DNA of 64,000 nt, from positions 372,001 to 436,000 of the forward strand of contig NZ_JAHZTD010000003.1 in NCBI RefSeq assembly GCF_019599275.1, written 5' to 3'. The stretch is from Hymenobacter sp. HSC-4F20. GTDB taxonomy: Bacteria > Bacteroidota > Bacteroidia > Cytophagales > Hymenobacteraceae. This document shows, in pieces, positions 1-8,850 of this stretch. The first letter of the stretch is position 1; the number at the start of each line of letters is the position of its first letter. The notes beneath the pieces were generated by a model. The model ran no database searches. It saw nothing but the letters and a program-made list of their open reading frames with translations, and was not told the origin of the DNA. Position numbers and translations under genes: made by a program.

Positions 1-324
1 GGCAAACACGAAGTCGGTGGAAATATGGAGGAGGGTAGCGCCGTGCTCCCCACACAAGCGGGCCAGATTTTCGGCTCCGTCGCGGTTTACTTTGCGGGCA
101 ATGTCTACCTCGTCCTCGGCCTTGTCCACGGCGGTGTAGGCGGCGCAGTTGATGCAGTAGGTCGGCTTATACTCGGCGAATACCGCCTGCAGCGCATCTA
201 CATTCAGAATATTGGCCTGCTCTTCCGGCAGGAAAACCAAGCTGGTGAGGTTACGCTCCTTGGAAACGTGTTGCAGGCACTGCCCTAATTGCCCGGAGGC
301 CCCGAAAACGAGGATGTTGCTCAT
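1..324 (-). CDS. rfbD: dTDP-4-dehydrorhamnose reductase (RmlD/RfbD family), N-terminal part
   Basis: The gene reads in from 324 on the minus strand and runs off the left edge, so only about 108 N-terminal residues are visible. They show a Rossmann nucleotide-binding start (GASGQLGQ, residues 8-15), the segment CINCAAYTAVDKAE and the strand STDFVF, all typical of RmlD-type NAD(P)H-dependent reductases. The family makes dTDP-L-rhamnose by reducing dTDP-4-keto-L-rhamnose in the cytoplasm for surface polysaccharide synthesis. The catalytic YxxxK lies outside the window, so a related sugar-nucleotide reductase is possible. The start is the ATG at 324. No other rhamnose genes are visible. Confidence 0.85.
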   Translation of the reverse strand, partial: MSNILVFGASGQLGQCLQHVSKERNLTSLVFLPEEQANILNVDALQAVFAEYKPTYCINCAAYTAVDKAEDEVDIARKVNRDGAENLARLCGEHGATLLHISTDFVFA

Positions 325-487
325 GTAATAGTGAGTTGTAGCGAAAGCAGGTGGTGCTGGTCCTGCTGAAAGCAGTCAGAAAGTGGGGTACCTTCCCAAC
401 GGGTTCACCCTACCTCCTACCACTGCTCAGAAGGCCAATCCAGTTGATGCGCTGCAAAATAGGCTTTTCAACTCAGCTTCGGATACC

Positions 488-1402
488 TTACTGAATAGGA
501 CGCTTGTTCTTGATAGGCTCGAAACGCTGCTCACGAGGCTGTTTTTCGCTGAGGTAGCGCCAGTAGCGCAGCGGCATGTGGCGGCGGTGCAGCTTCATGT
601 TTTTGCGTTCCGGAATGTTCACGTGGTCGAAATAGGACTGCCAAAGCAGCTTAAACAGCGGCTCCCGCTCGTCCAGTACCGTAGCCGAAATATCGGTGGC
701 GCGCTGGGGGCCGGTAGTTTCAAACTGCACGACATCGGTGCGGTGCAGGTCGTAGTAAAGGCCGTAGCGACGACGCTCATCGAAAATCAGCCACCGCTGG
801 TCGGCGTAGCGCTTGGTGAAGTGAGGCGCAATCAGGGGCAGCACATCAAAATCCGGGTCGATGGTAGCATGAAAGAGGCCATCGGAGGTTTTCTCGAAGC
901 GCACGAAAGCCTCCATGCGGTGCTTTTCGCGGTACATCTGCTGGGCGATGCTGGCTACGCGGCGCACATTGTCGTCGGCGTAGTTATCAGAAATGTCGCG
1001 GCCCGCGCGCATGGCTAGGTCGGCGTAGCGGAAGATAAGCAGCTCCCGGTCGGGCTGTTCGCTCAAGAAGGTATGAAACAGGCGCGTACGGGCTTCCGGG
1101 TCCATGTGCCGTAGCAGGCCCTCCCACACGCGGGCAGCCGTAGCCTCATCGGTAGTAATCTGCACCGGCTGAGCAAACAAACCACCCTGCACTGCTCCCA
1201 GGGGCTGAATGCTATTGGGGGCGGCCTTCCGGTCGTAGATGGCGAAAAGTACGGTCAACAATCCCTCAAACGAACCGTCGTAGGCGTAATCCAGGGGCGG
1301 ATTTGACAGTTGCACGACGGCGGGACGGGGTGCTACCGGCCCGGTGGCTTTGCTGGCAGCCGTATTTTTTCTCGGGTTAACTGGCGTCAGAGAGCGACCC
1401 AT
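488..1402 (-). CDS. DUF4130 / TIGR03915-type putative DNA metabolism protein
   Basis: This 304-residue protein carries the segment YDGSFEGLLTVLFAIYDRK near residue 40, characteristic of the DUF4130 (TIGR03915) family. That family is found beside radical SAM proteins of the TIGR03916 type and sometimes fused to a uracil-DNA-glycosylase-like domain. Its biochemical role is not established; DNA repair or modification is assumed from those fusions. Here the radical SAM partner lies upstream on the same strand (2703..3971) with an epoxide hydrolase gene between them. The hydrolase stop is only 11 bases before this start, so the two are probably co-transcribed. The N-terminal 30 residues are low-complexity, and the true start could be later. 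Confidence 0.82.
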   Translation of the reverse strand: MGRSLTPVNPRKNTAASKATGPVAPRPAVVQLSNPPLDYAYDGSFEGLLTVLFAIYDRKAAPNSIQPLGAVQGGLFAQPVQITTDEATAARVWEGLLRHMDPEARTRLFHTFLSEQPDRELLIFRYADLAMRAGRDISDNYADDNVRRVASIAQQMYREKHRMEAFVRFEKTSDGLFHATIDPDFDVLPLIAPHFTKRYADQRWLIFDERRRYGLYYDLHRTDVVQFETTGPQRATDISATVLDEREPLFKLLWQSYFDHVNIPERKNMKLHRRHMPLRYWRYLSEKQPREQRFEPIKNKRPIQ

Positions 1403-1413
1403 AAACTGAACAA

Positions 1414-2298
1414 TCAGGTGGTAGAAATAGCCGCTGCCCGCCCCAGGAACTCCAGCAGCAGCTTGTTTACCGCCGCGGGTTCTTCTTGGTGTAGCCAGTG
1501 GGTAGCGTGGTCGAAATACGTAAGCTCGCCCTGGTCACACTGCTGCCGACTGAGTTGGGCCAGCTCAGGCACCAGAAAGGCATCCTTCCGGCCCCAGAGA
1601 ATGCGCACCGGAATCGTAATCCGGCCTACAGTTCCTACCCTCCTCGCCTTCCGGAAGGCTGCTCGGTACCAGTTAATCATACCGGAGGGCGCCCCGGGCT
1701 GGGCCCAGGCGGCAGTGTAGTGGTGCAAGTCGTCGGTGGTGAAGGTGCCGGGCCGGCTGGTGCCTCGCAAGGCTCCACGTCCAAACCGGAACTGGCGCCG
1801 CCGAAACAACCGTTCGGGCAACCAGGGTAGCTGAAAGAAGAAGATGTACCAGCTTTTCAGCAGCTGCTGGGGCGTTCGGCGCAACGCGTTGCCGAGTACT
1901 GCCGGATGCGGCACATTCAGAATAGCCACCCGATGCAGCCGCTCGGGATGGTGCCCGGCCAGCCACCAGGTAACGGCTGCGCCCCAGTCGTGCCCGATAA
2001 CGGTGGCTTTGGCGGCACCGGCCGCGTCCAGCAGCCCCAGAATATCGGCTCCAAGCTGCTCAATGCGGTAGTCGGTTACGCGGGGTGGTTTGTCGCTGAG
2101 ATTATAGCCGCGCTGGTCGGGTACCCACACCCGAAAGCCAGCTTCGGCCAACGCTTGTATCTGATGGCGCCAACCGTACCAGAATTCCGGGAAACCGTGC
2201 AGCAGCACAACCAGGGGCCCGGTGGTTGGTCCGCACTGTACCACATGCAGGACGATGCCATTGGTCGGTACGCGGTGATGTTCGAGGTCGAAAGCCAT
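1414..2298 (-). CDS. Alpha/beta hydrolase, soluble epoxide hydrolase type
   Basis: A 294-residue alpha/beta hydrolase. HGFPEFWYGWRHQ (residues 34-46) supplies the oxyanion-hole HGxP motif. GHDWGAAV places the nucleophile at Asp104, as in epoxide hydrolases and haloalkane dehalogenases rather than serine esterases. GRKDAFL supplies the acid and HATHWLHQE the catalytic histidine. NWYR in the cap region resembles the epoxide-polarising tyrosine, which favours epoxide hydrolase over dehalogenase. It has no signal peptide, so it is cytoplasmic. It sits between the radical SAM and DUF4130 genes on the same strand; whether it belongs to their pathway is unknown. Confidence 0.85.
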   Translation of the reverse strand: MAFDLEHHRVPTNGIVLHVVQCGPTTGPLVVLLHGFPEFWYGWRHQIQALAEAGFRVWVPDQRGYNLSDKPPRVTDYRIEQLGADILGLLDAAGAAKATVIGHDWGAAVTWWLAGHHPERLHRVAILNVPHPAVLGNALRRTPQQLLKSWYIFFFQLPWLPERLFRRRQFRFGRGALRGTSRPGTFTTDDLHHYTAAWAQPGAPSGMINWYRAAFRKARRVGTVGRITIPVRILWGRKDAFLVPELAQLSRQQCDQGELTYFDHATHWLHQEEPAAVNKLLLEFLGRAAAISTT

Positions 2299-2702
2299 AG
2301 CGTTTCCTACCCCCTAGCGGGCAGCAAGGTTACGGCACCCATGGCCCGGACAGAGCCCGACTTCAGCCAGCTACCAATGCAGAGCCGACCAAAGCCGAGC
2401 TCCTAGTGGCCAGGCTAAGCTGCTTCCGAACGCTGTCCGGCCTGCCGGGCATTTGTGCGGGCTGCTTCCCGGTGAAGTTGCTGCACCAGCGGAAGCAAAT
2501 CAGAAAGCTTGCAGCAGCAGGCCATTCGGGCCACTTTCACGGATTTTGCAGTACCGGCAGACACGGCCGACGCGTCGGCAGCGCGATGAGAGATAGTCAT
2601 AATTAGCTGAGTTACTGGTGGTTTGTTTTCGATATTTCTGGCAAGGAAAGTGGGTATTTGCTCCTGTCAACGCACTGAAAGTCAACCACCAGGAACAGTA
2701 TA
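2299..2702. other. 404-base gap without a secure gene
   Basis: This interval between the hydrolase and the radical SAM gene holds only short reading frames. The best, on the minus strand at 2415..2600, is listed separately at low confidence. I see no terminator-like hairpin, repeat or recognisable RNA. It probably contains the promoter region for the hydrolase/DUF4130 pair, but I found no clear TAnnTTTG box. Confidence 0.5.
2415..2600 (-). CDS. Possible small protein, 61 residues, unrecognised
   Basis: A 61-codon frame on the same strand as its neighbours, with a Ser/Ala-rich N-terminus, a CCC triplet near residue 29 and an amphipathic C-terminal helix (LSDLLPLVQQLHREAA). Codon third positions are less GC-rich than in neighbouring genes and there is no clear promoter or Shine-Dalgarno site. 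It may be chance. Confidence 0.25.
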   Translation of the reverse strand: MTISHRAADASAVSAGTAKSVKVARMACCCKLSDLLPLVQQLHREAARTNARQAGQRSEAA

Positions 2703-3971
2703 TTAAGAGGCTTGCGCAAACAGATCGAGCTGCTGGGTAACCAGCGCGGAGCGCACCGAGCCCGCCCCGAAAAGAATCTGGCGGCGGATGGTTTGCTCGT
2801 CGTAGTCGCGCTTCTCCAAGGCTTGGCCGCGGCAGGTCAGGAAAAACTTAGCTCGTTTGAGCACTACCCCGAATTTGTGCAGGTGGTCGAGGGTGATGGG
2901 TGCAAACCGGCGAGCGGCCACAATGCGCTTCGCCGAACGGGCACCTACCCCCGGAATCCGCAGAATCATTTCGTAATCAGCCGTATTCACATCCACCGGA
3001 AATACGTGGCGGTTACGCAGGGCCCACGCCAGCTTCGGATCAATTTCCAGGTCCAGGAAGGGATGCGCGGGGTCCAGAATTTCATCGGCCTGAAAGCCGT
3101 AGAAGCGCATAAGCCAGTCGGTCTGGTAGAGGCGGTGCTCCCGAATCAGGGGCGGCTGGGTTACTTGGGGCAGGCGGGCGTCGTCGGTGACGGGGATGTA
3201 GCCCGAGTAGTACACGCGCTTCAGGCCGTAGCCTTTGTAGAGCGAATCCGTCAGACTGATGATCTGCAAGTCGTTTTCGGCGGAAGCACCCACGATGAGC
3301 TGGGTGCTTTGGCCCGCCGTGGCAAACTGCGGCACCTTCTTGAACAGCGCCTTTTCCTCTTTATTCTGCTGAATACCGTCCCGAATCTGCGCCATCGGAG
3401 TTAAAATCTCCTGGTAGTTTTTCTCGGGAGCCAGGGTAGTCAGGCTCATTTCCGAAGGCAGCTCAATGTTCACGCTCAGGCGGTCGGCGTAGAGGCCGGC
3501 TTCCTGAATCAGTTCCTCGGAAGCGCCCGGAATGGCTTTCACGTGGATGTAGCCATTGAACTTATGCTCCGTGCGCAGCTTTTTGATGATGCGCACCAAA
3601 CGCTCCATGGTATAGTCGGGCGAGGAGAAAATGCCGGAACTCAGGAACAGGCCTTCGATGTAGTTACGACGGTAGAAGTTCATGGTCAGGTCCACCACTT
3701 CATCCACCGTAAAGGCGGCGCGCTTCACGTCGTTCGAGCGGCGCGACACGCAGTAGGCGCAGTCGAAGATGCAGTGGTTGGTAAGCAGGATTTTCAGCAG
3801 GCTCACGCAACGGCCGTCTTCGGTGTAGCTGTGGCAGATGCCCATGCCTTCGGCGTTACCAAGGCCTTTGTCTTCGTTTTTGCGCTTGCCACCGCTGCTG
3901 GAGCACGATACATCGTACTTCGCGGCGTCTGCCAAAATGCTTAGCTTTTCCTGAATGCGCTGGTCGTTCAT
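2703..3971 (-). CDS. Radical SAM protein, putative DNA modification/repair (TIGR03916 type)
   Basis: A 422-residue protein with the radical SAM cluster motif CX3CX2C (Cys67, Cys71, Cys74, in NHCIFDCAYC), which should bind a [4Fe-4S] cluster and S-adenosylmethionine. The N-terminus (AKYDVSCSSSGGKRK) and a C-terminal helix-hairpin-helix (IPGVGARSAKRIVAAR, about residue 340) fit the TIGR03916 family. The hairpin suggests nucleic acid binding. The family is usually paired with DUF4130 (here at 488..1402) and is thought to act in DNA repair or modification, but its substrate is unknown. The start ATG at 3971 matches the usual N-terminus. Confidence 0.88.
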   Translation of the reverse strand: MNDQRIQEKLSILADAAKYDVSCSSSGGKRKNEDKGLGNAEGMGICHSYTEDGRCVSLLKILLTNHCIFDCAYCVSRRSNDVKRAAFTVDEVVDLTMNFYRRNYIEGLFLSSGIFSSPDYTMERLVRIIKKLRTEHKFNGYIHVKAIPGASEELIQEAGLYADRLSVNIELPSEMSLTTLAPEKNYQEILTPMAQIRDGIQQNKEEKALFKKVPQFATAGQSTQLIVGASAENDLQIISLTDSLYKGYGLKRVYYSGYIPVTDDARLPQVTQPPLIREHRLYQTDWLMRFYGFQADEILDPAHPFLDLEIDPKLAWALRNRHVFPVDVNTADYEMILRIPGVGARSAKRIVAARRFAPITLDHLHKFGVVLKRAKFFLTCRGQALEKRDYDEQTIRRQILFGAGSVRSALVTQQLDLFAQAS

Positions 3972-4184
3972 TGGGCCGGTATCTGGGCTTAAAAATAGGA
4001 GCTTGCGCGCAATTACGCATCATCCTTTAAGGCTAATTTTGTTAGAAATGTTCCTCAGCCATCAACTTTCCTAGGAGTGCTATCAGCCGGTTTTGCGGCC
4101 CGAATTCGGGCCCGGCTGCATTGGTCCGATAACTGCGGGAAAGGCGTTTGCGCTGTATCTTGCCAAACTTGGCGAATTGATACT

Positions 4185-6089
4185 ATGAAGTACTTGGTGT
4201 GGATGTGGGGAGTAGTGCTGGGGGTAGCCCTGGCTACCGCTGCATTGGCCCAAACCCCGGCGTTGCCCCACCCTGATACCACGCGCCTGCCCGGTGCCCG
4301 CCCCGACTCGTTGCGCCGCCGCTTCGACCAGGAGCGTATGCTTAATAATCTCAAGGCCTACACCAAGCGCAAAACCATAGCGGGCAAGGCGGCCTCCGCC
4401 CTATTCAACTTCACGGAACGGCGCGAGGACAAGGCAGGGCTTGATGCGACCTTGCTCGACCGACAGTTTGATCGGCACAACTACAAGGTCATTCGGCAAA
4501 TCAACATCCGCACGCTCGATGCATTTGGGTTCAGCATTTCCGACTCGTTGCGGACGCCCAACAATATTCTGGAGAAAGCCGGCAACACTTTTCACGTCAA
4601 GACCAGCAAGCTGCGGGTGCGGCAGGTGCTGCTGTTTCGGGAGGGCGAAGAACTGGAGCCGCAGGACTTGGCCGAGTCGGAGCGTCTGCTGCGCCAAACC
4701 TCGGAGCTGCTGGATGCCCGCGTTTTCGTGAATGAGCGCACGAGCACGGCCGACAGCGTCGACATTCAGGTAATTACCAAAGACGTGTTCAGCATTAGCG
4801 GCACCTTCCAGCTGCGCGACGTGGCGGCCGGGGTTATTGGGGTGCGCGATGTAAACTTTCTGGGGCTAGGCCACCAGTTCCGGAACCGCTACGAGTACGG
4901 CCGCCGCGACCCCGGGCCCGGCGCCCAAACCTGGCGCTACATTGGGAGCTACCAGGTGCCGTTTCGCAACTTTGTGTACGGCCAGGTTCGCTACCGCAAC
5001 GAAACGCGCAACAAGGAAGCCGGCGCTACCCTTAGCCGCGACTTCTACTCCATCAATACGCGCTACGCCGGGGCTGTCAGCTACGATTTCGTAGACCGCG
5101 TCGTTTCAACTACGGGCAGTGGCACAGTCGAGGATCCGTACATTTTCAAGCCCCTGCGCTACAACGTGCAGGACGTGTGGCTGGGCCGGGCCCTGCGCCT
5201 GCGCAGCTACGATTTGGGCTACGAAAACCCGGGGCGCGCCATTGTGTCGGGCCGCATGATCCGGACCAGCTACGCTCAAAAGCCTACCTCCGACTACCTC
5301 AACGGCAATTTGCTGCTAGGTACCATTGGCTACAGCGTCCGGCGCTATTACAAGGACAAGTACCTGTTCGGCTTCGGCCGCACCGAGGATATTCCGACTG
5401 GTACGCTGCTGAGCCTAACGGCGGGCTACGAGTTTAATGAGTTGGCCAACCGCCGCTACTATGGGCTGCGCCTGGCCTATGCCGGCTACCACCCGCAACG
5501 GGGCTACCTTTACCTTAACGGCGAGTTTGGCTCCTACATCCGGGAGTACGACAACAACTGGCAACAGGGCCTTATCAGTGGGGAGCTGCTGTATTTCACC
5601 CGCTTGTATCACACGGGCAACTACCAGTGGCGGCATTTTCTGTGGCAGCGCACCAGCCTGGGGCTTAACCGCCGGCCCGGCGAGCAGCCTCTCAGCATCG
5701 ACGGCGAGCATGGCCTGCGCGGGTTTCAGCCCGGGGGCCTGCTGCTGGGTACCAGCCGGGTAACCCTGAACTACGAGGCTACCTTGTTTACGCCGGTATC
5801 GTTCCTGGGCTTCCGAATGGCGGGCATTGCTTTTGCGGACGTGGCCTGGCTGAACGCACGCACCCAACAGCAGGTACTCCCCTTCTATGAGTCGCCGTAC
5901 ACGGGCTTCGGGCTGGGGCTGCGCTTTCGCAACGAGTACGCCGCCCTGCCTACCTTCCAGATTACGTTTGGCTTTTACCCCCGCGGCATGAGCACGCCCA
6001 ACGGCATCCGCATCTTCGAAAACTCCCGGCCCTACTACGACTTCAGCGACTTTAGCTTTGGCCAGCCGGGAGTAGTGCGCTACCAATAA
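4185..6089 (+). CDS. BamA/TamA-like outer-membrane beta-barrel protein
   Basis: I start this 634-residue protein at the ATG at 4185, which gives a clean signal peptide (KYLVWMWGVVLGVALATAALAQ); the frame itself stays open 36 codons further upstream. After a charged linker, residues near 100-200 look like one POTRA-type domain. The rest is rich in alternating aromatic/polar strands ending in an aromatic residue-rich tail, as expected for a surface-antigen/BamA-superfamily barrel. It has fewer POTRA domains than BamA, so it is more likely a TamA-like or patatin-type accessory barrel than BamA itself. It stands alone, with a candidate mobile repeat just downstream. Confidence 0.78.
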   Translation: MKYLVWMWGVVLGVALATAALAQTPALPHPDTTRLPGARPDSLRRRFDQERMLNNLKAYTKRKTIAGKAASALFNFTERREDKAGLDATLLDRQFDRHNYKVIRQINIRTLDAFGFSISDSLRTPNNILEKAGNTFHVKTSKLRVRQVLLFREGEELEPQDLAESERLLRQTSELLDARVFVNERTSTADSVDIQVITKDVFSISGTFQLRDVAAGVIGVRDVNFLGLGHQFRNRYEYGRRDPGPGAQTWRYIGSYQVPFRNFVYGQVRYRNETRNKEAGATLSRDFYSINTRYAGAVSYDFVDRVVSTTGSGTVEDPYIFKPLRYNVQDVWLGRALRLRSYDLGYENPGRAIVSGRMIRTSYAQKPTSDYLNGNLLLGTIGYSVRRYYKDKYLFGFGRTEDIPTGTLLSLTAGYEFNELANRRYYGLRLAYAGYHPQRGYLYLNGEFGSYIREYDNNWQQGLISGELLYFTRLYHTGNYQWRHFLWQRTSLGLNRRPGEQPLSIDGEHGLRGFQPGGLLLGTSRVTLNYEATLFTPVSFLGFRMAGIAFADVAWLNARTQQQVLPFYESPYTGFGLGLRFRNEYAALPTFQITFGFYPRGMSTPNGIRIFENSRPYYDFSDFSFGQPGVVRYQ

Positions 6090-6094
6090 AAACG

Positions 6095-6298
6095 AAGAAT
6101 AAGGAATGAAGAATTGCGGGTGGGTAGCTTCTTCGGACCTTTGCTACCTGTTTCGGCTGCGCCGGACCTCTGCCCGTAAGCCCCCTGGGGTGGTGCAGGC
6201 TCTGGCCGATACGACCTGGTAATGCGGCGTTTCCCCCCCGAAGACAGACAAAAAGATGGCTTTTTCCCTGTTATGGCCATTCTTCATTCCTCATTCTT
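6095..6298. repeat. Imperfect terminal inverted repeats bounding about 200 bases, MITE-like
   Basis: The arm at 6095..6117 (AAGAATAAGGAATGAAGAAT then TGC) matches the reverse complement of 6276..6298 at 21 of 23 positions. Between them is about 160 bases without a gene. The arms sit immediately after the barrel gene stop and just before the CvfB-like gene start. This could be a small non-autonomous element or a long-range hairpin. I see no convincing target-site duplication. Confidence 0.4.
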
Positions 6299-6313
6299 TA
6301 CTCTTCATTGCTT

Positions 6314-7147
6314 ATGAACCTTGGTGATTTCAACGAGCTGGAAGTAGCCCGCGAGGTAGATTTCGGCCTGTACCTGACTTCCGACGACGGTGACCTGCTG
6401 CTGCCCCGCAAATACGTACCGACCGGCACGCAGATCGGCGACGTGCTGCGCGTGTTCGTGTACCGCGACTCCGAGGACCGGCTGATTGCCACCACCCTGG
6501 AGCCCTACGTCCGGGTGGGCCAGTTCGCGGCCCTCAGCGTCCGCGACGTGACGCCCACCGGTGCGTTTCTGGATTGGGGCCTGGAAAAAGACCTGCTGCT
6601 TCCCTACCGCAACCTGCGCCGCACCCTCCGGCCCGGGGAGCGGGCCACCGTGTTTGTGTACCTCGATGACACCACTGACCGGATTGTGGCCTCCGCTAAG
6701 TGGGAGTGGTTTTTAAGCGAGGAGCCCTACCCTGGCAAAGCCGGCGACACGGCTGAGCTGCTGGTGGCTGAGGAAACCGACCTGGGGTACAAGGTAATCG
6801 TCGATGGCACGCACCAGGGCCTGCTCTACCACAACGAAGTATTTAAACCCCTGCGCCTGGGCGACGTGCACACGGGCTACGTCCGGCAGGTGCGGCCCGA
6901 TGGCAAGCTCGACCTCAGCCTCCAGCGCCCGGGCTACGACGAAGCCGTGGCCGCCGCCGATACACTGCTGGAGCTACTGCGCCAAGCCGGCGGCACCCTG
7001 CCCCTCGGCGACAAAAGTGAGCCCGACGACATCTACCGCCGGTTGGGTATGAGCAAGAAAGTGTTTAAAAAGGCACTAGGTTCCCTTTATAAGCAGGGCC
7101 TGGTGCACCTGGCCCCCGAGAAAACCGAGCTAATTCCCGGGAAATAA
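6314..7147 (+). CDS. CvfB/YitL-like S1-domain RNA-binding protein
   Basis: A 277-residue cytoplasmic protein with consecutive S1-like OB-fold segments (about residues 1-60, 65-130 and 145-205; for example VTPTGAFLDWGLEKDLLLP) followed by a C-terminal winged-helix segment (DIYRRLGMSKKVFKKALGSLYKQG). This is the architecture of CvfB, which binds RNA and affects virulence-gene expression in Staphylococcus; its role in Bacteroidota is unknown. I use the ATG at 6314; a TTG two codons earlier is also in frame. The inverted-repeat element at 6095..6298 ends 15 bases before the start and may carry its promoter. Confidence 0.85.
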   Translation: MNLGDFNELEVAREVDFGLYLTSDDGDLLLPRKYVPTGTQIGDVLRVFVYRDSEDRLIATTLEPYVRVGQFAALSVRDVTPTGAFLDWGLEKDLLLPYRNLRRTLRPGERATVFVYLDDTTDRIVASAKWEWFLSEEPYPGKAGDTAELLVAEETDLGYKVIVDGTHQGLLYHNEVFKPLRLGDVHTGYVRQVRPDGKLDLSLQRPGYDEAVAAADTLLELLRQAGGTLPLGDKSEPDDIYRRLGMSKKVFKKALGSLYKQGLVHLAPEKTELIPGK

Positions 7148-7166
7148 AGCCAGGCTACGCTTACCG

Positions 7167-7201
7167 CCCCGGTTTTGGCTTCCTGGGAAGCTAAGCCGGG
7201 G
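7167..7201 (+). terminator. Hairpin downstream of the CvfB-like gene
   Basis: CCCCGG at 7167..7172 pairs with CCGGGG at 7196..7201, with an inner GCTTCC/GGAAGC stem (7178..7183 and 7186..7191). There is no T-tract, so termination is uncertain. A second small hairpin (ATCAGG/CCTGAT, 7324..7340) lies before the next gene. Confidence 0.4.
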
Positions 7202-7387
7202 CCTATTGCGCCAGTTGAGGAATCTCGTGTTTGCTACCCCAGGAAAGCAGGCCGGGCAACTGCGGCGGGTCCGGCAGCATCTGGCCGGGAAGAGATGGGC
7301 GGCGTTTCGGTGGAAGCACACGTATCAGGTACCGCCTGATAGCCACCTCGTTCCCATCCGGTAGTTTCCTTCTTTTCCCCCGAGCAT

Positions 7388-8056
7388 ATGCAAAAAACGG
7401 CTCTTATTGCCGGTGCCAGCGGCCTGATAGGCAGCCTGCTTCTCCCCCTGCTTCTGGCCTCGGAGCGCTATAGCCGCGTAATTTCGGTAGGACGACGACC
7501 GGTGCCGCTCGTGCACCCCAAGCTGGAGCAGCGCATCCTGGATTTTGACCAACTGGAAGAGCACCGCCTGCAACTCATTGCCGATGACGTGTTCTGTTGC
7601 CTGGGTACTACCCTGCGGCAGGCCGGCTCCCGCGACGCCTTTTACCGGGTTGATTACCTATACGTAGTGAAGCTGGCGGCGCTGGCGGCGGCCAACTTTG
7701 CCGCCCAGTTGCTGGTAGTGTCGGCCCTGGGGGCCAGCCCGGCCTCCCGCTTCTACTACTCCCGTGTGAAAGGCGAGATGGAAGCAGCCGTGCGCCAAAC
7801 TCCGTTTCGCGCTATCCATTTCTTCCGCCCCTCCCTGCTGCTGGGCCCGCGTGCGGAAAAACGTACCGGCGAGCAACTAGGAGCGGTGGTGCTGCGGGTG
7901 CTGGGACCCGCGCTGGTAGGCCCCCTGCGGAAATACCGGGCCACTGAGGCTGCCACCGTGGCCCAAGCCATGCTCCGGGCCGCCCACGCGGAAGCCCGTG
8001 GTGTGCAGGTGCATCTGTCCGACGCGCTTACGGCCACGCGAGCCGCCCGCCGGTAG
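7388..8056 (+). CDS. NAD(P)-binding oxidoreductase, HTATIP2-like
   Basis: A 222-residue Rossmann protein beginning ALIAGASGLIGSLLLP (glycine-rich dinucleotide motif, residues 5-20), with VGRR after the second strand and a YYSRVKGEMEAAV segment holding the YxxxK catalytic pair. It resembles short atypical dehydrogenases of the HTATIP2/TIP30 type and NmrA-like proteins. The substrate is unknown. It is cytoplasmic and appears monocistronic. Confidence 0.82.
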   Translation: MQKTALIAGASGLIGSLLLPLLLASERYSRVISVGRRPVPLVHPKLEQRILDFDQLEEHRLQLIADDVFCCLGTTLRQAGSRDAFYRVDYLYVVKLAALAAANFAAQLLVVSALGASPASRFYYSRVKGEMEAAVRQTPFRAIHFFRPSLLLGPRAEKRTGEQLGAVVLRVLGPALVGPLRKYRATEAATVAQAMLRAAHAEARGVQVHLSDALTATRAARR

Positions 8057-8121
8057 TATTCCGGGCATTTTTGTATTTTTTCGGGAATATAACTGGCATA
8101 CGTACTGTTTTCTTTTCCCGC

Positions 8122-8688
8122 ATGAAGTGTTTGATGTTTGGCTTGGCAGCCCTGGGGCTGTTGATGACTACCGAAGGGGCGCAGGCCCAAAGCAAGAAAA
8201 AAGGCAGCGCGGGCGCGGGCTACACCACCGGTATTGGCCTGCGGGGCGGGGGCTGGTCGTCGGGCCTGACGGTAAAGCACTTTTTGAGCGGCAAGAACAA
8301 CGTGGCCTTTGAAGGACTGCTCACCCGCGAGTACGCCGCCCGCGGTGGCCGCCTGACCCTGCTGCTGGAAAAGCATTTGCCCGTTTCCGACTTCAAAGGC
8401 CTACAGTTCTACTACGGCGCTGGCGCCCACGTTGGCTCTTACCGCCGCTACTACTATTACTACGATGGCCGCTACGGCCATGGCCGCGCCAAGCGCTACT
8501 ACACTATTTACCGGGTGGATGAGGACCCGCGCATTGCAGCCGGCGCCGACCTGATTCTGGGCCTGGAGTACAAAATGGAGGACCTGCCTTTCGTAGTGGG
8601 GGTAGACTACAAACCTTTCTTCGAGGTATTCGACGGCTATACCGGCTTCTACAACGATGCCGCCATCAGCCTGCGTTTCGCCTTCTAA
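8122..8688 (+). CDS. Small outer-membrane or secreted protein, unrecognised
   Basis: The ATG at 8122 gives a 188-residue product with a signal peptide ending near TEGAQAQ (about residue 20). The frame extends 17 codons upstream, but that would bury the signal. The mature part is rich in Gly, Tyr and alternating hydrophobic residues (YYYYYDGRYGHGR near residue 115) and ends in a strand with terminal Phe, which is typical of a small eight-stranded outer-membrane barrel. Function is unknown. A strong terminator follows. Confidence 0.75.
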   Translation: MKCLMFGLAALGLLMTTEGAQAQSKKKGSAGAGYTTGIGLRGGGWSSGLTVKHFLSGKNNVAFEGLLTREYAARGGRLTLLLEKHLPVSDFKGLQFYYGAGAHVGSYRRYYYYYDGRYGHGRAKRYYTIYRVDEDPRIAAGADLILGLEYKMEDLPFVVGVDYKPFFEVFDGYTGFYNDAAISLRFAF

Positions 8689-8721
8689 GGCTACCCTCCT
8701 TCGCCAGTACAGGCATTGTGC

Positions 8722-8758
8722 AAGCCCGGCTCCGCAACCAGCGGAGCCGGGCTTTTTT
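8722..8758 (+). terminator. Rho-independent terminator
   Basis: A perfect 14-base-pair stem (8722..8735 with 8741..8754), loop AACCA, followed by a T-run. It ends the transcript of the small barrel gene. Confidence 0.9.
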
Positions 8759-8762
8759 GCGG

Positions 8763-8792
8763 TTGTTTATCTAGCTATAATACAAGTCTTTG
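8763..8792 (+). promoter_or_regulatory. Candidate promoter for the T9SS cargo gene
   Basis: TTG at 8763..8765 and AGTCTTTG at 8785..8792 are separated by 19 bases, the Bacteroidota spacing. The -7 box keeps TTTG but lacks the TA. The start codon is 58 bases downstream. Confidence 0.4.
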
Positions 8793-8850
8793 CGTACCTT
8801 TCGAATTGCTATTAACTTGTTTTTCGCTCCTATTCATCCTGCGTTTTGCC

